A stretch of 15,305 nucleotides of DNA from Enorma sp964624825 (GTDB lineage: Bacteria; Actinomycetota; Coriobacteriia; Coriobacteriales; Coriobacteriaceae), in NCBI GenBank assembly GCA_964624825.1, contig CAZUYD010000037.1, forward strand, positions 1 through 15,305, read 5' to 3'. The notes beneath the pieces are model-generated. The model saw only the letters and a program-made list of their open reading frames with translations. It did not search any database and was not told the origin of the DNA. The position numbers were made by a program, and so were the translations under genes. Below, piece by piece: positions 1-6,519 of the stretch (position 1 is the stretch's first letter; every line of letters begins with the position of its first letter).

Positions 1-245
1 TCCGCGTCGGAGGCGTCCTCCGTCGCCCCCGCGTCGCCGGTATCGACCGTCTCCTCCGCGTCGCTGGCTACCTCTTCATCGAGATTGGGCGCGCACGTCT
101 CATCAGACTCATGCGGCGCGCCACCCCCGTTCCCAGGCGACGCTTCGACCGTCGCATCATCGCTGCCACCTGGCACGGGCGCCCCACAGCTCGTGCAGAA
201 CCGCATGCCGTCCTTAAGTTCGTGCCCGCATCGTGTACAGAACAT
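1..245 (-). CDS. Zinc-ribbon protein, partial (continues past the left edge)
   Basis: An open frame reads from ATG at 245 to the window edge without a stop, giving 81 visible residues. A GGAGG ribosome-binding site lies 7 nt upstream of the ATG. The N-terminus is a four-cysteine zinc ribbon (C3, C6, C17, C20; start MFCTRCGHELKDG) followed by a Gly-rich and then strongly acidic, low-complexity stretch rich in Asp, Glu, Ala and Thr. The same ribbon opens the two genes upstream, from which it is separated by 68 bp, so it is probably the third gene of one transcription unit. In related proteins such a ribbon is often followed by a linker and membrane segments, but that part is outside the window. 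Function is unknown. The reading frame and ribbon are clear; everything downstream is unseen. Confidence 0.75.
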   Translation of the reverse strand, partial: MFCTRCGHELKDGMRFCTSCGAPVPGGSDDATVEASPGNGGGAPHESDETCAPNLDEEVASDAEETVDTGDAGATEDASDA

Positions 246-313
246 ATCCGTGCCTCCATCGTAGTCTCATACAAACGGGATGTCCGTCCGTGCAGATCGC
301 CGTACGTCACCGC

Positions 314-3300
314 TCATGTACGCGCCCCGCTAGCACCGCGCTTCACAAGTCGCCCGAAGGAGACGAAGCGCAGCACCGTTATCGCTGCGAAAAGAACCAA
401 AACCGGCGTGGCGATAACCCACGCGATGATGCGGTTGTCGAACGTCTCGGCCTCCTCGCCTGCCCCCGCGCGCCACGCGATGTCAATCACGCCGTCGCCG
501 TCCTCGTCCACGTAAAGCTCCGTCGTGTCCTCTCGCGCTACTGTCGTGTACGCGCTCATCGTCTCGGTCACCGGAATCGCCGTGAAGGTGCGCTGGTCGG
601 TGTAGACGCCGTCCTCGTCGCAGAACCCGACAGTATAGTCCATCGTGCCATCGGCGTACCCGGTGACCACGATCTCATACTCCTCCCCGTCGCGCAGGCG
701 GAGCACTTTTATCGTACCGTCATCTTCATCGCTCTCCCGGAGAGACAGCGTGCCGAACGAGGTCCGTGTGCAGAGGTTCTCCTCGCGGGAGGAGAGCGTC
801 TCATCTCCGAGCGTCACCTCCACGTCGACCGGGCAGGCGAAGCTCACGTAATGGAAGCGCTCGCCCGCGATGAAGCTCGCGATGTCGGTGAAGAAGCCTT
901 CGAGCTCATCGCTCTCGGTCGCAGAATAATCGCAGCACTCATCGGCCATCGCCGTGAGCAGCGCCTGCTGCTCCGCCCCGGCGTTGAAGCAGAGGGTGTA
1001 GATGTGGATGCCGTCCGCCTTGAGCTCGTCGGCGTAGGCGATGAGCTCATCGCCCACCCGGCCTTCGTTCGGCATGCCGTCGGACATGAGCACGATGATG
1101 CGCGTGCGGTCGTCATCGGTTGCGAGAAGACCCGCGGCATCCTGCAGCCCGGCGTCCATGTTGGTGCTGTTCGCCGCGCCGAGCTGTCCGATTGCATAGG
1201 AAAGCGACGACGAGTCGGTGGTCAGCGGGGAAAGCACAGCCGACGTGCTCCCGTACGAGACGAGCCCCACGCGCACCGTGCTCGACTCGACCGTCTGGAC
1301 GAAACTCGACGCCGCCTCGCGCATGGCCTCGATAGGCTCACCAGACATGCTGCTCGACGTGTCGAGCACGAGCACGATGTCGATCTTGTCCTGCACGGCC
1401 GTCATCGCATCGGTAGCCTCGTCCACGACCGCGTCCGCGCTTCCGGAATCATCGGTGCGCAGGGAGCTCGCCGCCCACGCGGAGTCCACGTTCACCGCGT
1501 CGAATGCCGCGGCGATGCGCACGAGCTGGTCGTTGCTCAGCAATCCCTGGTTGGCCATGGTGCGACCGGCGAGTTCCATGCACGTGCGGAACTGCGCGAA
1601 GTCCGCATTGTCCACAAGCAGATACATGGTTCCGTAGACCAGCCGCGCCATGTCCTCCGTGGAAAGCGCTGACCCGAGCAACCCGTCCTCATCAGTGCAC
1701 ATGAGATAGAGCGCGTGGGAGATCACCGTGCTGTTGTTGTGCGCGTATCCATTGTCATAATCCGATGAGGTGTCGCCCCAGTACTCGTCTTCATAAGTAC
1801 TCGGATGGACGTTGGTGCGCCCGTTCTCGCTTGTCGTACTCTGCGACGGGTCGGCGAGGTTTCGCCCCGCTACGACCCAATCGCAGTCTCCATCGAGACG
1901 GCCATCGTTCGCATAATCCTCGACGAGCTCGGCCATGAAATCGGCGAGCGCTTCAGCCAGTGCCTTTGGCTCGCCAGAGGACCCGAGAGAACAGATTGAC
2001 TTCTGGACGCCATGGGTGTATTCATGGGCAACAAGATCGACCGTGAGGTCTGCTGTCCAACCAAACGCCAGCGCCATCGAGCCGATCTCCGAATTCGACC
2101 ACGAATACGAGTTCCCAAAATCCCAATCATTGAAGTTGTCCACGAAGATATCGACGGTTCCGCCGGCGTCGTTAAATCCCGTGCGTCCGAGCGTATTCGC
2201 GTAGAAATCGTAGGCCGTCTGCGCGCCCACGTAGGCGGTCACGGCCTTTTCGTCATCGAACTCCGTCGTATCGCTCGTGATCGTATCGACTGAGCCCCAG
2301 AACGCCTTCACGCTGTAGGTCATGCCCACATACGTGCAATCGGGAATGCTGCTGAACGAAACCGAGCCGGCGTCGGTACTCCATCGATCATCCTCGTCGG
2401 CACCCGGGCTGTAATAGTAGGTAACGCCGTCATCGCCCTGTAGGACAACCATAATCTGCAAAGTGCAGGTGTTCGCGTCATAGGCGTTGATGTTGCGCTC
2501 GTTGTCGAACAGCCGATACGTGCCGTCGTCATCCTGCCAGATGTTGAACGAAACCGACTCGCCCGATGTATTCGTTCCGGTCCCGACGGCGGTGCCGGCA
2601 TCCAGACACGGCTCCGAAGCGATGACCTCGCCCGTCTGCGCGTTCACATAGACAATCTCGGCGCTCTCGTCCGACCCGGTGGGCACAATCCAGGCAAGGC
2701 ACGGGGTCTCGTCGCCGACCGCGTACACGGCGGTCGACGCCGCGAACGACCAGGTGGACCCATCGAGATGCGCGATCGCGGCCTCCTCGGCCTCGTCGGC
2801 CGCGATCGTTGACTCGGTGGACACGTCGTCGAGCGGGTAAAAGGTGCTCGTAATCGCGACCACCTGGCCGTCGGCGTCGGCGCCCACGGCCACGCTGCGC
2901 CCGAGCACAGGAATGCCTTCATAATACTGGCTGAAGCGCCAATAGCTGATATCGAGCGCGGAGCTCTCGGTGCAGTCCGCGAGCTCGCTCGAGACATCCT
3001 CGATTCCGAGCGCGTCGGCCACGTCGGCGAGCGCCGCGCGTGCGCTCGCCTCGTCCGTCACCACCTGATCCGTGCAACCCGCTTCCATAAGGACGAAGGC
3101 ATCGCCGTCGCTCGAAGTATCACCAGCCGCAGCGGTCTCGGTCTGTGCGGCGTCGGAATCCATCAGCCCTGCGACGAATGCCTGCACGCGCCCCGGCGCG
3201 TCGAAGAAGTATGCCGCGACACCGACCGCCGCGATGAGCAGCACCACGACGGCGGCAATCACGAGACGCCGGCGACGACGCGAGCGGTTTGGAGAGGAGC

Positions 3301-3409
3301 CGGACGGCGCCTGCTTGCGCGCGGTGCCGGATGCCTGCGGCTCACCGCAAACACCGCAGAACCGGTCTTTGTCTGCCAGGGGGCCTCCACATCGCTTGCA
3401 TCGTCTCAT
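314..3409 (-). CDS. Membrane-anchored M4 (thermolysin-type) metallopeptidase fused to a von Willebrand A domain, with N-terminal zinc ribbon
   Basis: A 1031-residue modular protein. Residues 4-21 form a CxxC-x10-CxxC zinc ribbon. A basic patch (RSRRRRR) precedes a transmembrane helix at about 49-69. Residues about 105-275 resemble the FTP and PepSY propeptide of thermolysin-like proteases (for example YYEGIPVLGRSVAV). The M4 catalytic domain follows: HEYTH at 462-466, third zinc ligand E486 in EALAD with D490, and the catalytic histidine H557 in DNGYAHNNS, matching thermolysin H142/H146, E166, D170 and H231. A vWA domain at about 676-850 has a complete MIDAS (D683-x-S685-x-S687, T749, D777). 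An EF-hand-like loop lies at 968-976 (D968, D970, D972, D976). A second helix at about 993-1016 and a basic tail end the protein. Predicted topology is both ends in the cytoplasm and all enzymatic domains outside. The start is set by GGAGG 7 nt upstream; the stop of the preceding gene lies 11 bp away and overlaps that site. All catalytic residues are present, so activity is likely. The substrate is unknown. Confidence 0.9.
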   Translation of the reverse strand: MRRCKRCGGPLADKDRFCGVCGEPQASGTARKQAPSGSSPNRSRRRRRLVIAAVVVLLIAAVGVAAYFFDAPGRVQAFVAGLMDSDAAQTETAAAGDTSSDGDAFVLMEAGCTDQVVTDEASARAALADVADALGIEDVSSELADCTESSALDISYWRFSQYYEGIPVLGRSVAVGADADGQVVAITSTFYPLDDVSTESTIAADEAEEAAIAHLDGSTWSFAASTAVYAVGDETPCLAWIVPTGSDESAEIVYVNAQTGEVIASEPCLDAGTAVGTGTNTSGESVSFNIWQDDDGTYRLFDNERNINAYDANTCTLQIMVVLQGDDGVTYYYSPGADEDDRWSTDAGSVSFSSIPDCTYVGMTYSVKAFWGSVDTITSDTTEFDDEKAVTAYVGAQTAYDFYANTLGRTGFNDAGGTVDIFVDNFNDWDFGNSYSWSNSEIGSMALAFGWTADLTVDLVAHEYTHGVQKSICSLGSSGEPKALAEALADFMAELVEDYANDGRLDGDCDWVVAGRNLADPSQSTTSENGRTNVHPSTYEDEYWGDTSSDYDNGYAHNNSTVISHALYLMCTDEDGLLGSALSTEDMARLVYGTMYLLVDNADFAQFRTCMELAGRTMANQGLLSNDQLVRIAAAFDAVNVDSAWAASSLRTDDSGSADAVVDEATDAMTAVQDKIDIVLVLDTSSSMSGEPIEAMREAASSFVQTVESSTVRVGLVSYGSTSAVLSPLTTDSSSLSYAIGQLGAANSTNMDAGLQDAAGLLATDDDRTRIIVLMSDGMPNEGRVGDELIAYADELKADGIHIYTLCFNAGAEQQALLTAMADECCDYSATESDELEGFFTDIASFIAGERFHYVSFACPVDVEVTLGDETLSSREENLCTRTSFGTLSLRESDEDDGTIKVLRLRDGEEYEIVVTGYADGTMDYTVGFCDEDGVYTDQRTFTAIPVTETMSAYTTVAREDTTELYVDEDGDGVIDIAWRAGAGEEAETFDNRIIAWVIATPVLVLFAAITVLRFVSFGRLVKRGASGART

Positions 3410-3420
3410 TGCGCCGCCTC

Positions 3421-4152
3421 CTACCGTACGCCGGCGACATCTCCCCCATCAAGCGGCGCAAACCGCGAAATGAGCAGCAGCACCATTGCGACGCCGAAGG
3501 GGAGCAGCACGGCATCGAGATACTCGGTAATGATACCAAAGGTGAAAAACCCTACCTGAGTCAAAGCGCTTCCGCTCAAGGTGTCAAAGGCTGCATCCCC
3601 GAACACAAGGCCCGCAGCCACAACGACGAATGCGCCCACGGCGTTCGAGAGGGCGCGCCGCTTGAGCGCAGGCAATGCAGTAGGGTTCTCGGCAGCGACC
3701 GTCTGCACCGCGGCCAGCACGGCGCTCACGCCGGCACCGACCGTGAAAAGCAGGTACATCACGACACCCCACAGCTCCTCGAAGCCGTCGTAGTAATACA
3801 GGCGATCCATGAGCGTGCCGAAGCTCGTGAGACCCTTGAAGACAAGCCACAGTCCCGCACAGAGAAACACGAGCGCAGAGATGCCTGCGAGAATCAGACG
3901 AACCGAGAGCGTGACCCCATTGAGGAACGACAGCATACCCCCCTGCCGCGGCATGCCGTTGGTCGCATGCGGAGCGGCGTTCTGAGGGGGCATGTACCCC
4001 TGCGATCCCGTGGTGCCGCCCACATGCGTATAAGGTGTACCCTGGCCGATGCCCTGGCTAGCGCCCTGAGACGCCGCGCCCGTCGGCTTACCGCATGAGG
4101 AGCAAAACGCCGCTCCGTCGGACAGCTGTGTTCCACAATGGGGGCAAAACAT
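3421..4152 (-). CDS. Zinc-ribbon multi-pass membrane protein of unknown function
   Basis: A 243-residue protein. C3, C6, C17 and C20 form a zinc ribbon (MFCPHCGTQLSDG...CSSCGK). A flexible Gly/Gln/Ser/Pro-rich linker spans about 23-72, followed by hydrophobic segments near 82-106, 126-150, 167-187 and 198-228, suggesting four membrane spans. Two adjacent ATG codons are possible, at 4155 and 4152. The GGAGG at 4162-4158 lies only 2 nt from the first but 5 nt from the second, so 4152 is preferred. The stop codon is 11 bp before the M4/vWA gene and is part of that gene's ribosome-binding region, indicating cotranscription and probably coupled translation. Proteins of this kind are common in Gram-positive genomes, and their ribbon is usually thought to lie in the cytoplasm. 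No enzymatic motif is visible. It may be a partner or anchor for the large peptidase/vWA protein, which is inference from position only. Confidence 0.85.
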   Translation of the reverse strand: MFCPHCGTQLSDGAAFCSSCGKPTGAASQGASQGIGQGTPYTHVGGTTGSQGYMPPQNAAPHATNGMPRQGGMLSFLNGVTLSVRLILAGISALVFLCAGLWLVFKGLTSFGTLMDRLYYYDGFEELWGVVMYLLFTVGAGVSAVLAAVQTVAAENPTALPALKRRALSNAVGAFVVVAAGLVFGDAAFDTLSGSALTQVGFFTFGIITEYLDAVLLPFGVAMVLLLISRFAPLDGGDVAGVR

Positions 4153-4161
4153 CATGACCTC

Positions 4162-4401
4162 CTATACCGAAGATGTCCCGCATAACCATAAAAACCGATT
4201 ACCCGCGATACCCGGCATGACGCAGGTGAAACAGCCTTTCGCGCCAGCCACTTGTTCCCCGGCTAGGCTCGCCGCAGGCAACACCTCGGTTCGCTCCACG
4301 AGCGTGATGCCGTCGTTGGTGCCGAAGTGGTTCGACAGCTGGCCAAAGGTCGCAGTCGCGCCCAACGCAATCACCCCTCGACGGTTGCTCTCCCTACACA
4401 A
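4162..4401 (-). pseudogene. Coding-like ORF or gene remnant, unidentified
   Basis: A 79-codon open frame on the same strand as the zinc-ribbon genes, ending in TAG only 9 bp before the ATG at 4152. From about 4371 to 4200 nearly every codon ends in G or C, as in the real genes of this window, so it is or recently was translated. The product contains FGQLSNHFGTNDGITLVE and a CFTC pair, but I recognise no family. The only start in frame near the upstream end is TTG at 4401 or GTG at about 4371, neither with a convincing ribosome-binding site, and the sequence further upstream loses coding character. This fits a 3' fragment of a truncated gene, although a short genuine gene cannot be excluded. 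The final residues (about 4162-4200) are less coding-like. Confidence 0.35.
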
Positions 4402-4451
4402 TACGCATATCGCAGGTTGTTGAATTGGTTATACGCTTTGAAGATTTGCTC

Positions 4452-4475
4452 CGCATTATCGTATGATAATGCGGC
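4452..4475. repeat. Perfect 10-bp inverted repeat (hairpin or operator)
   Basis: The arms CCGCATTATC (4452-4461) and GATAATGCGG (4466-4475) are perfectly complementary around the 4-nt loop GTAT. A further four pairs (TTTG at 4446-4449 with CAAA at 4476-4479) extend the stem across a 2-nt bulge. Neither strand has a run of T after the stem, so it is a poor intrinsic terminator. A dyad operator or an RNA stability element are alternatives. It lies in the A/T-richer part of the 4153-5028 intergenic region. Confidence 0.5.
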
Positions 4476-4505
4476 AAACCGTGCGCTGCGCTATAGATAT
4501 ATAGT

Positions 4506-4589
4506 TCATCTATGCGCGTGCTCAAGCAACAGGGCAAAAAAGACGAACAAGTAGACCAGCAACGAGAACACGCCCGAAAAGCCCCGCAT
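4506..4589 (-). CDS. Possible 27-residue hydrophobic peptide
   Basis: ATG at 4589 opens a 27-codon frame ending in TGA (4508-4506). The product is one hydrophobic helix (SLLVYLFVFFALLL) flanked by MRGFSG and a charged EHAHR tail, the layout of a single-span membrane peptide. A weak purine-rich stretch (AAGGTGG) lies about 11 nt upstream; GTG at 4604 is an alternative start without a clear site. It lies 54 bp from element E1. It could be a genuine microprotein, a type I toxin-like peptide or the relic of a larger membrane protein. Nothing beyond hydrophobicity supports translation, so confidence is low. Confidence 0.2.
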   Translation of the reverse strand: MRGFSGVFSLLVYLFVFFALLLEHAHR

Positions 4590-4642
4590 AAGCCGTAGCG
4601 CCACCTTGATCGAGTGAGGAGCACGCGATTCTCGCGCCTTTC

Positions 4643-4830
4643 GGCATGTTTCACAGGGTCACCGCGCCCACTTTGCAAGTTTGGCGACACATTTGCTAGG
4701 TTCTAAAAGTAGTCTGAATAACGGCAAGCCCTGTACCTGCGGTTCCTTTCGCGACGGCGCCTATCATACTCGGCAGACCCGCGTAAACTGTCGCCAAACT
4801 CGAAAAGTGACAACATGAAACACGTGAAAC
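4643..4830 (-). repeat. 188-bp intergenic element E1 with internal inverted repeat
   Basis: Read on the minus strand, this stretch aligns without any gap to 8333-8520 read on the plus strand. By hand I count about 127 of 188 identical positions (about 68 percent). Inner arms at 4673-4688 (TTGCAAGTTTGGCGAC) and 4790-4805 (GTCGCCAAACTCGAAA) are inverted and exactly 101 bp apart. Each arm is followed outward, after a 14-nt spacer, by a second box related to GTGAAACATGCC. Blocks shared with the other copy inside the loop are CCGAGTATG and CCGCAGGTA on the minus strand. It lies 199 bp upstream of the glp-type operon. No target-site duplication or transposase is seen. Confidence 0.85.
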
Positions 4831-4908
4831 ACAGCTGCGCGCCCCGCGCGTGGTACGCCAGCGCCTCATGCGCGGGCAGGTGCCTCGGCATACGAAGCAA
4901 GCGACTAT

Positions 4909-4960
4909 GGTACCTGTCAAAAAGCACAGCATGTGACCCCTAATCTCTAGCATCGGTACC
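4909..4960. promoter_or_regulatory. Pair of GGTACC dyads upstream of the glp-type operon
   Basis: ATGGTACCTG (GGTACC at 4909-4914) and CGGTACCACA (GGTACC at 4955-4960) are oppositely oriented versions of a TGGTACC core, with centres 46 bp apart, between E1 and the glpA-like start. They could be paired operator half-sites for a local regulator. Short palindromes like this also occur by chance, so this is only a candidate. Confidence 0.2.
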
Positions 4961-4961
4961 A

Positions 4962-4990
4962 CATACAGAGCTAAAGCCCTTTCATACAAT
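4962..4990 (+). promoter_or_regulatory. Candidate sigma-70-type promoter of the glp-type operon
   Basis: TACAAT at 4985-4990 matches five of six positions of the -10 consensus. CATACA at 4962-4967, exactly 17 bp upstream, matches the -35 consensus only in its last three bases. It would start transcription near 4997 and leave a leader of about 30 nt before the strong ribosome-binding site AAGGAGGGG (5015-5023). The weak -35 suggests an activator or an alternative promoter. Confidence 0.3.
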
Positions 4991-5028
4991 GATGAAGACG
5001 AGATCCACCACAATAAGGAGGGGATCAT

Positions 5029-6519
5029 ATGGAACCGTGGGATGTCATCGTCATCGGGGCAGGAGTCGTGGGCTCGGCGGTGGCTCGCGAGCTCACCCGA
5101 TACCGCTTGCGCGTCGCAGTACTTGAAAAGGAGCTCGACGTCGCATGCGGCAACAGCAGTCGAAACACCGGCATGCTGCACGCGGGCTTCACGTACAAGC
5201 CCGGCTCACTCAAGGCGGAGTGCGCCGTCGAAGGCAACAAGGAGTTCGACCGCGTGGCAGCCGAACTCGGCGTGCCATTCAAGCGAACTGGCAAGCTCGT
5301 GGTAGGCTTTGATGAGCACGACCACCGAAACATCCTCAAGTACAAGGGCATCGGCGAACAAAACGGTGTAGAAGGCATGCGCATGATCGATAAGGACGAG
5401 ATCGATCGCATCGAACCGCATGCCGGCGGAGAGTTCGCCATGCTCGTACCCTCATCGGGCATTCTCGACCCCATGGCCTACACCATCGCCCTGGCCGAAA
5501 ACGCCGCGCAGAACGGCGCACGGTTCTTCTTCGACCACAAGGTTACGGGTATCGAGCGCTCAGCAGCAGACGGATGCTACCTCGTCTCCACACCGCAGGA
5601 GACCTTCCGTACCACCTGGGTCATCAACTGTGCCGGCGCCTATGCCTCGCAGGTCTCCGAATGGCTCGGCTATCCAAACTATCCGGTGCGCGGCTTCAAG
5701 GGCGAGTACTTCGTGCTCGACAAGAAGGCCGGCGCCTATCTTAAGATTCCTGTCTACCCGGCGCCGAATGACCGCGGCGGGTTCTCTACGCACGCCACGC
5801 CCACCATCGACGGCAACGTACTGGTGGGGCCCGACTCATATGTAACCGAGGAATGGGAAGACTACAAGGTCACCAAGGAGCGCCTCGACGGGCTCGTGCG
5901 CGATGGTTCAAAGATGTTTAAGCAGATGCGGCCCGATTACTACATCCGCAACTTTGCCGGCATACGCTGGAAGCGCATCGACGAGGCAGGCAACGTCCTC
6001 GACTTCAAGCTCGAAAGCGATCAGGAGAACAATCCCAACACCGTCAACCTCGTGGGAATCGAGTCGCCGGGCGTCACCTGCGCCCTGCCGCTTGCCCGAC
6101 GCGCCGTAGCAAAGCTGGTCGATGTGGCTCACCCAAGCGTCAACGAGGATTTCGACCCGGTTCGCCCAACGCCCAAGCGCTTCTACGACATGACGCCCGA
6201 GGAGCAGAAGGCCGCCATCAAGGCCGACCCCGCATATGGCGAGATCGTGTGCCGCTGCGAAACGGTCACGCGCGCCGAGATTCGCCGTGCCATCAATAAC
6301 CCGCTTGGCGTGCACACGGTCACCGGCATTAAGAATCGCACCCGTGCAACCATGGGACGCTGCCAAGGCGGCTATTGCGAAACCCGCATCACCGACATGA
6401 TCGAGGAGGAGCTCGGATTGCGCCCCGAGAACGTCCGCTTCTCTAAGCCCGGTTCCTACATGTTCTGCGGACGCGTGCGCGAGCCGCTGGCAACGACCGA
6501 AGGGAGCGTGACGGCATAA
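5029..6519 (+). CDS. glpA: FAD-dependent glycerol-3-phosphate dehydrogenase, GlpA-like with C-terminal [2Fe-2S] domain
   Basis: A 496-residue flavoprotein. An N-terminal dinucleotide-binding fold carries GAGVVG at 10-15 after a hydrophobic strand. The DAO-type FAD oxidoreductase domain extends to about residue 375 and includes the NTGMLHAG and CAGAYASQ signatures. The C-terminal region has C408, C410, C445 and C450 (VCRCE and GRCQGGYC), the pattern of the BFD-like [2Fe-2S] domain found at the end of anaerobic GlpA. The expected reaction is oxidation of sn-glycerol-3-phosphate to dihydroxyacetone phosphate, with electrons passing to the partner flavoprotein encoded next. It is somewhat shorter than E. 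coli GlpA (542 residues). The start has AAGGAGGGG 5 nt upstream. The stop overlaps the next start in TAATG, so translation is coupled. No glycerol kinase or facilitator gene lies in the window, so the exact substrate rests on family and neighbours. Confidence 0.88.
   Translation: MEPWDVIVIGAGVVGSAVARELTRYRLRVAVLEKELDVACGNSSRNTGMLHAGFTYKPGSLKAECAVEGNKEFDRVAAELGVPFKRTGKLVVGFDEHDHRNILKYKGIGEQNGVEGMRMIDKDEIDRIEPHAGGEFAMLVPSSGILDPMAYTIALAENAAQNGARFFFDHKVTGIERSAADGCYLVSTPQETFRTTWVINCAGAYASQVSEWLGYPNYPVRGFKGEYFVLDKKAGAYLKIPVYPAPNDRGGFSTHATPTIDGNVLVGPDSYVTEEWEDYKVTKERLDGLVRDGSKMFKQMRPDYYIRNFAGIRWKRIDEAGNVLDFKLESDQENNPNTVNLVGIESPGVTCALPLARRAVAKLVDVAHPSVNEDFDPVRPTPKRFYDMTPEEQKAAIKADPAYGEIVCRCETVTRAEIRRAINNPLGVHTVTGIKNRTRATMGRCQGGYCETRITDMIEEELGLRPENVRFSKPGSYMFCGRVREPLATTEGSVTA

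Noticed and set aside
233..1672. Long 479-codon plus-strand ORF opposite the M4/vWA gene
   Set aside because: It is an antisense shadow created by the G/C-rich third positions of the real gene; its composition (Arg/His/Val-rich) is typical of such frames.
4643..4830. Insertion sequence or MITE with target-site duplication
   Set aside because: No matching direct repeat directly outside either copy and no transposase nearby; a MITE origin stays possible but is not supported by visible duplications.
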